Source: Candidatus Mediterraneibacter intestinipullorum
Lineage (GTDB): Bacteria > Bacillota > Clostridia > Lachnospirales > Lachnospiraceae
Direction of reading: 5' to 3'
NCBI GenBank assembly: GCA_019118665.1
Contig: DWYM01000045.1
Coordinates: 1-64,000, forward strand
DNA: 64,000 nucleotides
Shown: positions 54,879-64,000 of the stretch, piece after piece
How the letters are laid out: each line of letters begins with the position of its first letter
How positions within the stretch are numbered: the first letter of the stretch is position 1
The notes under the pieces: model-generated
What the model was told of the DNA's origin: nothing
What the model saw: only the letters and a program-made list of their open reading frames with translations
The model's database searches: none
Position numbers and translations under genes: made by a program

Positions 54879-55931
54879 ATGAAAAATATCAGAATTGGTG
54901 AAAAGATCACCCGCATTCCCCTGATACAGGGCGGAATGGGAGTGGGCATCAGCCTTGGGAGGCTGGCGGGAACAGTGGCGCGGGAGGGCGGTATCGGCAT
55001 CATTTCCAGCGCCCAGATCGGCTACAGGGAGAAAGACTTTGACAGAGCGCCTGCAGAGGCGAATCTCAGGGCGATCGCGAGCGAAATGCTCCGGGCAAGG
55101 AAAATCTCTCCCGAAGGGATCATAGGTTTTAACATAATGACTGCCTTAAAGGAACATGCGGATCATGTGAAAGCAGCCGTCAAGGCAGGGGCGGATATCA
55201 TTATTTCAGGAGCAGGACTTCCTACGGAGCTTCCTGCCCTGACAGAAGGGAGCAGGACGAAGATAGCGCCCATTGTCTCTACTGACAAATCGGCCAACGT
55301 CATCCTGAAATACTGGGACAAAAAATATAAGAAGACGGCAGCTCTTGTCGTGATCGAAGGACCGGAGGCAGGAGGCCATCTCGGGTTTAGGAAGGAAGAG
55401 CTGGAAGGGTATACCCAGGACTCCTACGGACAGGAGATCAAGAAGATCATCGCCACGGTAAAGAAGTATGCGGAAAAATATGGCACAGAGATCCCGGTCG
55501 TAGTGGCAGGCGGTATCTATGACAGCAGCGACGTAAAACGGGTGATGGCCCTGGGGGCGGACGGCGTGCAGGTGGCGACACGGTTTGTCACCACAGAGGA
55601 ATGCGATGCGGATATCCGTTTCAAGGAGGCTTACATCAATGCTTCGGAAGAAGATATCATGATCGTAAAGAGCCCGGTCGGCATGCCGGGGAGGGCAATA
55701 CTGAATCCCCTGATGAAACAGGTGGCGGAAGGATGGCAGATCCCGCACAGCCCATGCCACAGATGTCTTTCAAAATGCAGTCCTGCGGAAATCCCATACT
55801 GCATTACAGACTGCCTTATCGAGGCTGTAAAAGGAAATGTGGAGAAAGGACTTTTGTTCTGCGGGGCAAAGGCCTGGAAAGCGAAAAAGATCGATACGGT
55901 CAGAGAAGCGGTACAGGAACTGTTTGCCTGA
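54879..55931 (+). CDS. FabK/nitronate monooxygenase-family flavoprotein
   Basis: PLIQGGMGVGISLGRLAGTVAREGGIGIIS; EGPEAGGHLGF. Confidence 0.85.
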   Translation: MKNIRIGEKITRIPLIQGGMGVGISLGRLAGTVAREGGIGIISSAQIGYREKDFDRAPAEANLRAIASEMLRARKISPEGIIGFNIMTALKEHADHVKAAVKAGADIIISGAGLPTELPALTEGSRTKIAPIVSTDKSANVILKYWDKKYKKTAALVVIEGPEAGGHLGFRKEELEGYTQDSYGQEIKKIIATVKKYAEKYGTEIPVVVAGGIYDSSDVKRVMALGADGVQVATRFVTTEECDADIRFKEAYINASEEDIMIVKSPVGMPGRAILNPLMKQVAEGWQIPHSPCHRCLSKCSPAEIPYCITDCLIEAVKGNVEKGLLFCGAKAWKAKKIDTVREAVQELFA

Positions 55932-55948
55932 CAGAAAGGAGGGAGGAT

Positions 55949-56392
55949 ATGGATCCGCGTGATACCATCAACGATATTCTGGTCAATTTGTTTAATGAAA
56001 TATGGAAGCTGGAAGAAGATGCCATCATAACCGAAGAGTTTAAGGATATCACAAACAACGACATGCATATCATAGAAGCTGTCGGGTTCTCGGGAGAGAA
56101 CACGATGTCGATGGTAGCGAAAAAGATGGGTATCACGGCGGGCTCTCTCACGACCGCGGTAAACGGTCTTGTCAATAAGAAATATGTGACACGCCAGAGA
56201 AGTGAACAGGACAGGCGGGTTATTTTTCTCAGGCTTACGGAAAAGGGAGTCAGGGCATATGAGCACCATCAGGAATATCACCGCCAGATGACAGACGCAG
56301 TGATCGGTACCCTGGAAGAGAACGAGATACCGGTTCTTGTGAAAACCCTGAAGGGGCTGTCGGAATTTTTCAGAGGCTATAAAAAAGTTTGA
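55949..56392 (+). CDS. fabT: MarR-family regulator, FabT-like
   Basis: MarR winged helix MVAKKMGITAGSLTTAVNGLVNKKYVTRQRSEQDRRVIFLRLTEKG; end of fab cluster. Confidence 0.75.
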   Translation: MDPRDTINDILVNLFNEIWKLEEDAIITEEFKDITNNDMHIIEAVGFSGENTMSMVAKKMGITAGSLTTAVNGLVNKKYVTRQRSEQDRRVIFLRLTEKGVRAYEHHQEYHRQMTDAVIGTLEENEIPVLVKTLKGLSEFFRGYKKV

Positions 56393-56522
56393 CCTTTTTG
56401 CTAAAATGATGTACAATCCCTATGGAACTTTGAGGATTGGGTTGAATATTTGAGGGCACTGACATCCATACAGATGCCAATGTCGAAAATACTTGGTTGT
56501 ATTATTTTAGGAGGGAACAAGT

Positions 56523-57008
56523 ATGGCATTAAAGAAGGCAAATTCAACAACAAAAGCAGCAGCAAAAAAAGAGGCCGCGGTAAAAGCTGAACCGGTAAAA
56601 GCAGCAGAGAAAGCAGTAAAGGCGGAATCTGCAAAGGCTATCGAGACAAAGAAGGACACAACGAAAAAGCTTGAGACAAAAGCAGCAGTCTTAGTAGACA
56701 CACCGGCAGCAAAGACAGAAGAAAAGCCAGCTGCAAAAAAAGCTCCAGCAAAGAAAGCGGCAGCGAAAAAAACGCCAGCGAGAAAAACGACGGCAAAAAA
56801 AGCAGAGCTGAAGACAGAGATGTTCCTTCAGTTTGCGGGAAAAGAGTACACAGAAAAAGAGATCCTTCAGAAAGTAAAAGACATCTGGACAAAAGTCCTG
56901 AAGAACAAGGTGGGCGATATGAAAGATGTCAAGATCTATCTGAAACCGGAAGAGTCAGCAGCGTACTATGTAGTGAACGGCGACACGACAGGAAAGGTAG
57001 AACTGTAA
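56523..57008 (+). CDS. Lys/Ala-rich protein (DUF6465-like)
   Basis: Low-complexity KA-rich N-terminus, compact C-terminal domain. Confidence 0.6.
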   Translation: MALKKANSTTKAAAKKEAAVKAEPVKAAEKAVKAESAKAIETKKDTTKKLETKAAVLVDTPAAKTEEKPAAKKAPAKKAAAKKTPARKTTAKKAELKTEMFLQFAGKEYTEKEILQKVKDIWTKVLKNKVGDMKDVKIYLKPEESAAYYVVNGDTTGKVEL

Positions 57009-57117
57009 GGTTAAAAATATACAAAAGAGAAAACAGGCTCCTCTCTGCATCAGGGAAGTTTCCTCATGGGAAATTTCATATGCAGGGGGGATTTTTCTTT
57101 CTGTGTATTGTGCTATA

Positions 57118-57810
57118 ATGGGAGAGGAGCGGGGAAATGCAGAGCTGGCGGAACAGCGAAGCCCCGAAAAATCGACAGAGCGGAAAAGGGAGACGAAAGC
57201 GGTGGACGAAAGAATAAGGAAAGAAAAGGAACGGCTGGAGCAGCAGATCCGGTTTATCACAGAGGTGGATAAGGTGAAAAATATTTTCCGCCAGACTTAT
57301 CTCGCGGACGGAAAGCGGAAAGAAAATGACGCCGAGCATTCCTGGCATCTGGCGCTCTCGGCGGTCCTTCTGAGGGAGCATATGAGAGAAGAGGTGGATC
57401 TGGAAAAGGTGATGATCATGGTCCTGATCCACGACCTTGTGGAAATTGACGCCGGGGATACTTACGCGTATGACGAGGCGGGTGCAGCCACAAAAAGAGA
57501 GCGGGAAGTTAAGGCGGCAGAGCGCATCTTCGGGCTTCTCCCGGAGGATCAGGGAAGTTATTTCCGTGCCCTGTGGGATGAGTTCGAGGAATATGAGACG
57601 GCGGACGCGAAATACGCCCATCTTCTGGATAATTTCCAGCCGCTTCTCCTAAATGACGCCTCAGAAGGAAAAAGCTGGGCAGAGCACGGTGTGCGAAAGT
57701 CTCAGGTCTGCAAACGCAATGCCCGCATCCGGGAGACATCAGAGCCGGTGTGGGAGAAGATGCTGGAGATCATGGATAAGCATGTGGAGAAGGGGAATTT
57801 GGATGTTTGA
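57118..57810 (+). CDS. HD-domain hydrolase (YfbR-like)
   Basis: DAEHSWHLALSAVLL; IHDLVEIDAGD. Confidence 0.85.
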   Translation: MGEERGNAELAEQRSPEKSTERKRETKAVDERIRKEKERLEQQIRFITEVDKVKNIFRQTYLADGKRKENDAEHSWHLALSAVLLREHMREEVDLEKVMIMVLIHDLVEIDAGDTYAYDEAGAATKREREVKAAERIFGLLPEDQGSYFRALWDEFEEYETADAKYAHLLDNFQPLLLNDASEGKSWAEHGVRKSQVCKRNARIRETSEPVWEKMLEIMDKHVEKGNLDV

Positions 57811-58528
57811 AAGAGAAACAGAACAGTTACAGAAAATCATTGATGAGAGCAGCCGCATCGTGTTTTTCGGTGGGGCCGGAGTTTCCACAGAGAGCGGGAT
57901 ACCGGATTTTCGCAGTGCGGACGGTATCTACCATCAGAAGTATAAATACTCCCCGGAACAGGTCGTAAGCCACAGCTTTTTTCTGAAGTACCCGGAAGCG
58001 TTTTATGAGTTTTACAGGGACAAAATGATGGCGCTGGACGCAAGGCCAAACTCCGCGCACAAAAAGCTGGCAGAGCTGGAAAATGCGGGGAAGCTCACAG
58101 CAGTAGTGACTCAGAACATCGATGGTCTCCATCAGGCTGCGGGGAGCCGGAATGTATTTGAACTTCATGGGAGCATTCACAGGAATTATTGCATGAAGTG
58201 CGGGAAATTTTATGACGCCCGCTATGTAAAGGAGCACAGCGGTGTGCCCAGATGTGAATGCGGCGGTATGATCAAGCCGGATGTGGTGCTCTATGAGGAG
58301 GAGCTGGATCAGGCTACCATACAGGGGGCTGTCCGCGCCATCGCGGAGGCGGACACTCTCATCATCGGCGGCACCTCCCTGGTCGTGTACCCGGCGGCAG
58401 GGTTTATCGACTACTTCAGGGGGAAACACCTGGTGGTGATCAATAAGTCAGAGACGGCCAGGGCCGTCCGGGCGGAGCTTGTCATCGCCGCGCCCATCGG
58501 GAAAATAATGGAAAAGCTCAGAGTATGA
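57803..58528 (+). CDS. cobB: NAD-dependent protein deacylase (sirtuin)
   Basis: GAGVSTESGIPDFRS; TQNIDGLHQ; CMKC...CECGG. Confidence 0.93.
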   Translation: MFERETEQLQKIIDESSRIVFFGGAGVSTESGIPDFRSADGIYHQKYKYSPEQVVSHSFFLKYPEAFYEFYRDKMMALDARPNSAHKKLAELENAGKLTAVVTQNIDGLHQAAGSRNVFELHGSIHRNYCMKCGKFYDARYVKEHSGVPRCECGGMIKPDVVLYEEELDQATIQGAVRAIAEADTLIIGGTSLVVYPAAGFIDYFRGKHLVVINKSETARAVRAELVIAAPIGKIMEKLRV

Positions 58529-58549
58529 CAGAAAACGTCTGGGCTTCTT

Positions 58550-59407
58550 TTATCTCTCCCATCTTCCAGACGCTCCGCAGGGGAGCGACAGTCCTGATTC
58601 TGTCACAGGCAGCCCGATCTCCTGGGATTCCACATATCCGCCCCAGGACTTTAACTCTGTTGCGATCATATAAGTGAGGACCGCGGGGGCAAGACCTGTG
58701 GTGTAGGAATTTACAAGGAAAAACAGAGCGTCCTTTGAGAGGATTTTCGTGCACAGCCTGATAAGCAGATGGATCATATCTTCGATCTTCCAGATCTCGC
58801 CTTTTGGGCCCCTTCCGTAAGACGGCGGATCCATGATAATGGCGTCGTAGGTATTGCCGCGGCGTATCTCACGTTCTACAAACTTTACGCAGTCATCCAC
58901 CAGCCAACGGATGGGAGCGTCCTCCAATCCGGAAGAGACAGCATTTTCCTTTGCCCATCCTACCATGCCCCTGGAGGCGTCCACATGGGTGACCTGAGCG
59001 CCTGCGGCGGCTGCCGCAAGGGTGGCTCCGCCTGTGTAGGCGAAAAGGTTCAGCACTTTGACCGGGCGTCCCGCGTGGCGTATCTTTTCAGAGAACCAGT
59101 CCCAGTTTGTGGCCTGTTCCGGAAAGAGTCCGGTATGTTTGAAGCTGAAGGGCTTCAGATTAAACGTAAGTGCCTTATAGTGGATCTGCCACTGCTGGGG
59201 CAGACGGAAGAACTCCCACTCTCCGCCTCCCTTTTTGCTACGGTGGTAGTGTCCGTTCATCTTCTTCCAGCCGCCATGCTTTTTCGGAGTATCCCAGATG
59301 ACCTGCGGATCCGGGCGCACAAGGAGATAATCTCCCCAGCGTTCCAGCTTCTCTCCTTTTGAGCAGTCTATGACTTCATAATCTTTCCAGTTGTCAGCGA
59401 TCCACAT
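58550..59407 (-). CDS. Class I SAM-dependent (rRNA) methyltransferase
   Basis: VLNLFAYTGGATLAAAAAGAQVTHVDASRG; IMDPPSYGRGPKGE. Confidence 0.88.
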   Translation of the reverse strand: MWIADNWKDYEVIDCSKGEKLERWGDYLLVRPDPQVIWDTPKKHGGWKKMNGHYHRSKKGGGEWEFFRLPQQWQIHYKALTFNLKPFSFKHTGLFPEQATNWDWFSEKIRHAGRPVKVLNLFAYTGGATLAAAAAGAQVTHVDASRGMVGWAKENAVSSGLEDAPIRWLVDDCVKFVEREIRRGNTYDAIIMDPPSYGRGPKGEIWKIEDMIHLLIRLCTKILSKDALFFLVNSYTTGLAPAVLTYMIATELKSWGGYVESQEIGLPVTESGLSLPCGASGRWER

Positions 59408-59574
59408 AGCGTAAGATTCCTTTCTGTAAATATCCGGGGGCTCGTCTCCCGAACGGATTTGTTATACATTTATCTGATTATAGCACAGAAAGAAATTGTG
59501 GAGAAGAGGGAAGGATGATATAATGTGAATCACAGCAGAGAAAAGACATCCGGACAGGAGTGAGAAGAGGTATC

Positions 59575-60345
59575 ATGATAAAAGCAGTATTTTTTGACGT
59601 AGACGGAACTTTAGTATCTCATGCAAAAAAGGAGGTTCCCGAAAGTACGAGGATGGCGCTGGACAAATTGAAAGAGAAAAACATCAAATGTGTCGTTGCC
59701 ACAGGAAGACATATACTGGAGCTGGCGGCCCTGCCTGTCAGGGATATCGATTTTGACGGATACATCACGCTGAACGGACAGCTCTGCCTGGACGACAGCC
59801 GTTCTGTCATCGGCGGCACTCCCATCACCGGGACTGACAAGGAGAGTATCATCCGGCTTTTTGAAGAAAAGAAAATTCCGCTCGTGCTTGTGGAGAAGGA
59901 CGCGATGTATATTAATTTTGTGGACCGGCAGGTTGAACAGACACAGAAAGCAATCTCCACGAGGGTGCCTGAACCGGGCAGCTATACGGGAAATGAAATA
60001 TATCAGGCAGTCGCTTATGTGGAAAAGGAAGAGGGAGAACGGCTGAAAGCCTGTCTGCCGGACTGCAAGATAACACGGTGGAACGACCATGCTGTCGATA
60101 TTATTTCATGCCGCGGAGGGAAAAGTTCCGGCATCAGGCAGTATCTTGAAAAAAACAATATCCGCAGACAGGAGACCATGTCCTTCGGAGACGGAGAAAA
60201 TGATATTGAAATGCTGGAATACACTGCCATCGGGATCGCCATGGGAAATGCGGACGAAGCCGTGAAAATGTGTGCGGATCACGTCGCGGCGGATGTGGAT
60301 GGAGAGGGAATAGAAAAAGCGTTGAAATATTATGGGATTATTTGA
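59575..60345 (+). CDS. HAD-superfamily Cof-type phosphatase
   Basis: VFFDVDGTLVSH; MSFGDGENDIEML. Confidence 0.92.
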   Translation: MIKAVFFDVDGTLVSHAKKEVPESTRMALDKLKEKNIKCVVATGRHILELAALPVRDIDFDGYITLNGQLCLDDSRSVIGGTPITGTDKESIIRLFEEKKIPLVLVEKDAMYINFVDRQVEQTQKAISTRVPEPGSYTGNEIYQAVAYVEKEEGERLKACLPDCKITRWNDHAVDIISCRGGKSSGIRQYLEKNNIRRQETMSFGDGENDIEMLEYTAIGIAMGNADEAVKMCADHVAADVDGEGIEKALKYYGII

Positions 60346-60412
60346 TAAATTTGAAGCCCCGGGAGAGAATCTCCGGGACAGATCTGGACAATGATAAAGG
60401 AGGAAGAAATAT

Positions 60413-61048
60413 ATGATCACAGTAAATGCAATGGGCGATATCTGCCCGATCCCTGTGGTAAAGACAAAGAAAGTGATGGACGCCCTGACCGGGCCGGATC
60501 AGATTGAAGTCCTGGTGGACAATGAGACTGCGATGCGAAATGTCATGAAGCTGGCCAAGAACTCCGGCGCTCAGGCTGAGCAGGAGCAGCTCGGAGAAAA
60601 AGAGTATCGCGTGCTGATCACTGTGGGAGAAGAGGGAGAGAAGAGCGGCGCCTTGGGAACGGCTCCGGCTGGAGCAGACGACCTAAAAGACTCGCAGCCA
60701 TGTCCCACATGCATCGGGACAGTGGTTGCCGTGGGCTCTGACCGGATGGGAGACGGCAGTGACGAGCTGGGACATATCCTGATGAAGAGTTTTCTCTTCG
60801 CGGTGACGCAGCTTGACATTCTTCCGGATAAGATACTCTTCTACAATGGAGGGGCAAAGCTGACCATTGAGGGCTCCGAGAGTCTTGACGACCTGAAATC
60901 CCTGGAGGATAATGGCGTGGAGATCATGACCTGCGGGACATGCCTGGATTATTATGGCATCAAGGATAAGCTGGCGGTCGGAAGTGTGACGAATATGTAC
61001 AGTATCGTAGAAATATTGCAGGGCGCGATGAGCGTGCTTTGTCCATAG
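60413..61048 (+). CDS. yedF: Sulfurtransferase-like selenium metabolism protein YedF
   Basis: GDICPIPVVKTKK TusA-like N-terminus; MTCGTCLDYYG; next to selD. Confidence 0.9.
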   Translation: MITVNAMGDICPIPVVKTKKVMDALTGPDQIEVLVDNETAMRNVMKLAKNSGAQAEQEQLGEKEYRVLITVGEEGEKSGALGTAPAGADDLKDSQPCPTCIGTVVAVGSDRMGDGSDELGHILMKSFLFAVTQLDILPDKILFYNGGAKLTIEGSESLDDLKSLEDNGVEIMTCGTCLDYYGIKDKLAVGSVTNMYSIVEILQGAMSVLCP

Positions 61049-61123
61049 CAGGCGCAGCGAGTGTGAAGAAGAGCAGGTTGAGAAGATCAGCAGGTTGAGA
61101 AGAGAAGGATAGATAGGAGGAAA

Positions 61124-62215
61124 ATGGACATGAGCGGAAAGACTCCTTTTTTGTCAGGGAATGTCCGCCTGACACAGTTTGCGAAGCACGGAGGATGCGC
61201 GGCGAAGATCGGGCCGGATACCTTATCCAGAGTATTGGAGCGGCTGCCCAAGTTCAGCGATCCGTCCCTGCTGGTCGGGTTTGAGACGTCAGACGACGCG
61301 GCGGTCTACAAGGTGACGGATGACATCGCTGTGATACAGACTCTGGATTTTTTCACTTCGGTGGTGGACGATCCCTATACATTCGGGCAGGTGGCGGCGG
61401 CGAATGCTCTGAGCGATGTATACGCAATGGGCGGCGAACCGAAGATAGCGCTTAATATCGTTGAATTTCCCGGAGAGCTGGATCCGGATATATTAGGAGA
61501 GATCCTCCGCGGCGGGGCTGACAAAGTGCATGAGGCCGGGGCAGTGCTCGTGGGCGGGCATTCCATTCAGGATGATGTGCCCAAATACGGACTCGCGGTT
61601 ACAGGATTTGTCCATCCTGATAAAATCTATAAGAACTATGGGTGCCGGGAAGGTGATGTGCTCATCCTGACAAAGCAGATAGGGAGCGGCATCGTGAATA
61701 TGGCCGTAAAGGCGCAGATGGCGTCGGAAGGAGCTGCCCGGGAAGTGATCCGGGTCATGACCACGCTGAACAGGAAGGCAAAGGAGACCGCGCGGAAACA
61801 CAGCATTCATGCGTGTACGGATGTGACCGGATTCGGACTTCTCGGTCACTGCTCCGAGATGGCGTCAGCCAGCGGGGCACAGATACGGATCAATGTGGAG
61901 GATGTGGCCTGTATGCAGGGCGCAAAGGAATATGCGCAGACGGGGCTCGTTCCCGGCGGGGCATACAGGAACCGGAAGCATGTGGCGCCTTTGCTTGATA
62001 CAGGAAACCTGGATATAAACGGCCCGGACGAGGTCTGGCTGGATCTTCTGTGCGATCCCCAGACATCCGGCGGGCTTCTCCTTGCCGTGCCGGAGGCTGA
62101 GGCAGACAGCATCCTGAGAGAATTTGAGCAGGCAGAGATGGAAACGGAAGTGTCTGTTGTCGGGAGAGTGGAGAAAAGCGGATGTGAGAAGGGACGCATC
62201 TGCCTGACAAAGTGA
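61124..62215 (+). CDS. selD: Selenide, water dikinase
   Basis: FAKHGGCAAKIGPDTL; VGFETSDDAAVYKV; TDVTGFGLLGH. Confidence 0.95.
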   Translation: MDMSGKTPFLSGNVRLTQFAKHGGCAAKIGPDTLSRVLERLPKFSDPSLLVGFETSDDAAVYKVTDDIAVIQTLDFFTSVVDDPYTFGQVAAANALSDVYAMGGEPKIALNIVEFPGELDPDILGEILRGGADKVHEAGAVLVGGHSIQDDVPKYGLAVTGFVHPDKIYKNYGCREGDVLILTKQIGSGIVNMAVKAQMASEGAAREVIRVMTTLNRKAKETARKHSIHACTDVTGFGLLGHCSEMASASGAQIRINVEDVACMQGAKEYAQTGLVPGGAYRNRKHVAPLLDTGNLDINGPDEVWLDLLCDPQTSGGLLLAVPEAEADSILREFEQAEMETEVSVVGRVEKSGCEKGRICLTK

Positions 62216-62235
62216 GCCGGAAAGGACAGGTGCAG

Positions 62236-63156
62236 ATGAATCTGAAACAGCTTGAGGCGTTTGTGAAGGTGGCGGAGACAATGAGCTTTTCCGCCGCTGC
62301 CAAACAGCTCTATCTTACACAGCCTACGGTCAGCGCCCATATCTCCTCGCTGGAAAAGGAACTGAATGCGTGCTTGCTGGTGAGGACGACAAAGGAAGTC
62401 GCCCTTTCAGAAAAGGGCAAGGAACTCTATGCCTATGCGGAGCAGATACTTGAACTGGAACAGAAGATCAGAGAGCGGTTCAGGCTGGATGCGGGAAACC
62501 GGGGCAGCGTGCTCCGGATCGCGGCGTCGACTATCCCCTCCCAGTACCTTCTCCCGGGGATCATGGCGGCCTTTCGTGAAGAATATCCGGGAGAGCAGCT
62601 TAAAGTGCTGGAAACGGACAGCGCGGGCGTGGTGGATATGATACTGTCCCACAAGGCGGATGTGGGATTTACAGGAACGGTTTTGGAGAAGGGAAGCTGT
62701 ACCTACCTGCCCTTTTATCAGGACGAGCTGGTCATCATTACCCCGGCGTCGGAACGATTTATGAGGAGGAAAGGCAGAGATATTTCTTCCTGGATAAGGG
62801 AAGAGCCTCTCATCCTGCGGGAGGAAGGCTCAGGTACGAGGAAAGAGACGGCCAGGCTCCTGGCCCGGATGGGGATCGATATGGCGGAGTTCCGCGTTGC
62901 GGCTGTCATGGAGAACCAGGAGACCATCAAACGTTCCGTCAGGAGCGGGATGGGAATATCGATCCTGTCCCGGCTTGCGGCAGAGGATGAAGTGCGTGTG
63001 GGAAAACTTTTGGAGTTTCCCCTGGGAGAAGAGGGCGGAAGCCGGTCGGTCAATCTTGTATTTGACGCGGATTATCCTGTCCTTCCCGCAGCGGACAGGC
63101 TGATACACAAGGTAAAAGAGCTGTATCAGACCGGAGATGACTTTATTTATAGATAA
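62236..63156 (+). CDS. LysR-family regulator
   Basis: MNLKQLEAFVKVAETMSFSAAAKQLYLTQPTVSAHISSLEKEL. Confidence 0.93.
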   Translation: MNLKQLEAFVKVAETMSFSAAAKQLYLTQPTVSAHISSLEKELNACLLVRTTKEVALSEKGKELYAYAEQILELEQKIRERFRLDAGNRGSVLRIAASTIPSQYLLPGIMAAFREEYPGEQLKVLETDSAGVVDMILSHKADVGFTGTVLEKGSCTYLPFYQDELVIITPASERFMRRKGRDISSWIREEPLILREEGSGTRKETARLLARMGIDMAEFRVAAVMENQETIKRSVRSGMGISILSRLAAEDEVRVGKLLEFPLGEEGGSRSVNLVFDADYPVLPAADRLIHKVKELYQTGDDFIYR

Positions 63157-63294
63157 TTCCTATAAGTGGGGGGAAGTTATCGCGGTTTTCAATTAGACTG
63201 GCTGAGCAGGGCGGTTTATACTTAAATCAGCGGAACTATCGCAGGAAAAGAGTGCTTTGCGGAACATACAGCGGAAGGAAGAGGAAAAGGTCTT

Positions 63295-64000
63295 ATGCTC
63301 TATTTGGACAATGCGGCAACTACGATACACAAACCGGAAGAAGTCAGGGCGGCTGTGACAGCCGCCTTTGATACGCTGGGAAATGCGGGAAGAGGGGCGT
63401 CCGCCCCTTCCCTGGATGCCTCCAGGGTGATCTATGAAACAAGGGAGAAGCTGGCCCGCCTGTTCCACGCGGGAGACCCAAGGCGGATCGTGTTTACGGC
63501 AAACGCAACGGAGAGCCTGAACATCGCGCTGAAAGGCCTGTTCTCGGAAGGGGATCATGTCATCACCACAGTGCTGGAGCACAATTCCGTGCTGTGTCCT
63601 CTCTATGAATGCAGAAAGAAAGGCGTGGAGCTTACCATCCTTGGCTGCGATGAGAAAGGTCGGATCTCATACGAGGAGATGGAATCCGCGGTCAGAGACA
63701 ACACAAAGGCTGTCGTCTGCACCCATGCATCCAATCTTACCGGGAACATGATCGCTCTTGAGCAGGTGGGGACTCTTGGAAAAAAGCACGGTCTTCTCCT
63801 GATCGCTGACGCATCCCAGACCGCCGGAGTCTGGCCCATTGACGTGGGGAAGATGCAGATCGATGTGCTCTGTTTCACCGGGCATAAGAGCCTTCTGGGG
63901 CCTCAGGGGACCGGCGGGATGTATGTCGGAGAGGGCGTGCGCATCCGTCCGCTGCTGTCAGGCGGCAGCGGGATCGATACATACAATGAAGCCCATCCCG
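63295..64000 (+). CDS. Class V aminotransferase/cysteine desulfurase (truncated by window end)
   Basis: MLYLDNAATTIHKPEEVRAAV...TGHKSLLGPQGTGGMYVG; absent from the ORF track because it runs off the window. Confidence 0.9.
   Translation, partial: MLYLDNAATTIHKPEEVRAAVTAAFDTLGNAGRGASAPSLDASRVIYETREKLARLFHAGDPRRIVFTANATESLNIALKGLFSEGDHVITTVLEHNSVLCPLYECRKKGVELTILGCDEKGRISYEEMESAVRDNTKAVVCTHASNLTGNMIALEQVGTLGKKHGLLLIADASQTAGVWPIDVGKMQIDVLCFTGHKSLLGPQGTGGMYVGEGVRIRPLLSGGSGIDTYNEAHP

Noticed and set aside
61050-61110. Repeat agcaggttgagaaga x2 before selD
   Set aside because: Only two short copies; likely simple slippage.

Overview
The window holds a complete ~36.8-kb siphovirus-type prophage (about 275-37072) integrated at the 3' end of a tRNA-Glu gene, followed by Firmicutes chromosome (Lachnospiraceae-like by gene content; inference). 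A 14-bp direct repeat (ccgtcggggtcatt) marks attL (275-288) and attR (37059-37072). Prophage order: integrase, CI/Cro/ImmA immunity, replication (ATPases, DUF669, SF2 helicase, primase/RepA, RusA, Dam), late sigma-like regulator, TerS/TerL/portal/MuF-nuclease, scaffold/capsid/connectors, tail (with a -1 frameshift in the tail chaperone), holin/amidase, and a second XRE-ImmA pair. The host part carries a tRNA cluster (Thr, Met, Asp, Leu), a heme-acquisition island (DtxR-like regulator, NEAT protein, Shp-like protein, ABC transporter), a full FAS-II operon with an AccD-AccA fusion and FabT-like regulator, and a selenium-metabolism cluster (YedF, SelD, LysR, cysteine-desulfurase-like gene running off the window). 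The most unusual signals are non-coding. (1) Two 81-bp tRNA-Thr-derived 'decoys' have an inverted anticodon arm, and one contains a 20-nt perfect antisense to the real tRNA-Thr anticodon arm. (2) A promoter-driven, pseudoknot-capable RNA lies inside the phage head operon. (3) A three-stem structured leader lies near the right end. (4) A GC-rich hairpin array follows the primase. (5) A D-arm-less tRNA-like fold precedes terS. (6) A matched pair of inverted promoter modules sits at the two prophage ends. No database or folding program was run; base pairings were read by eye.
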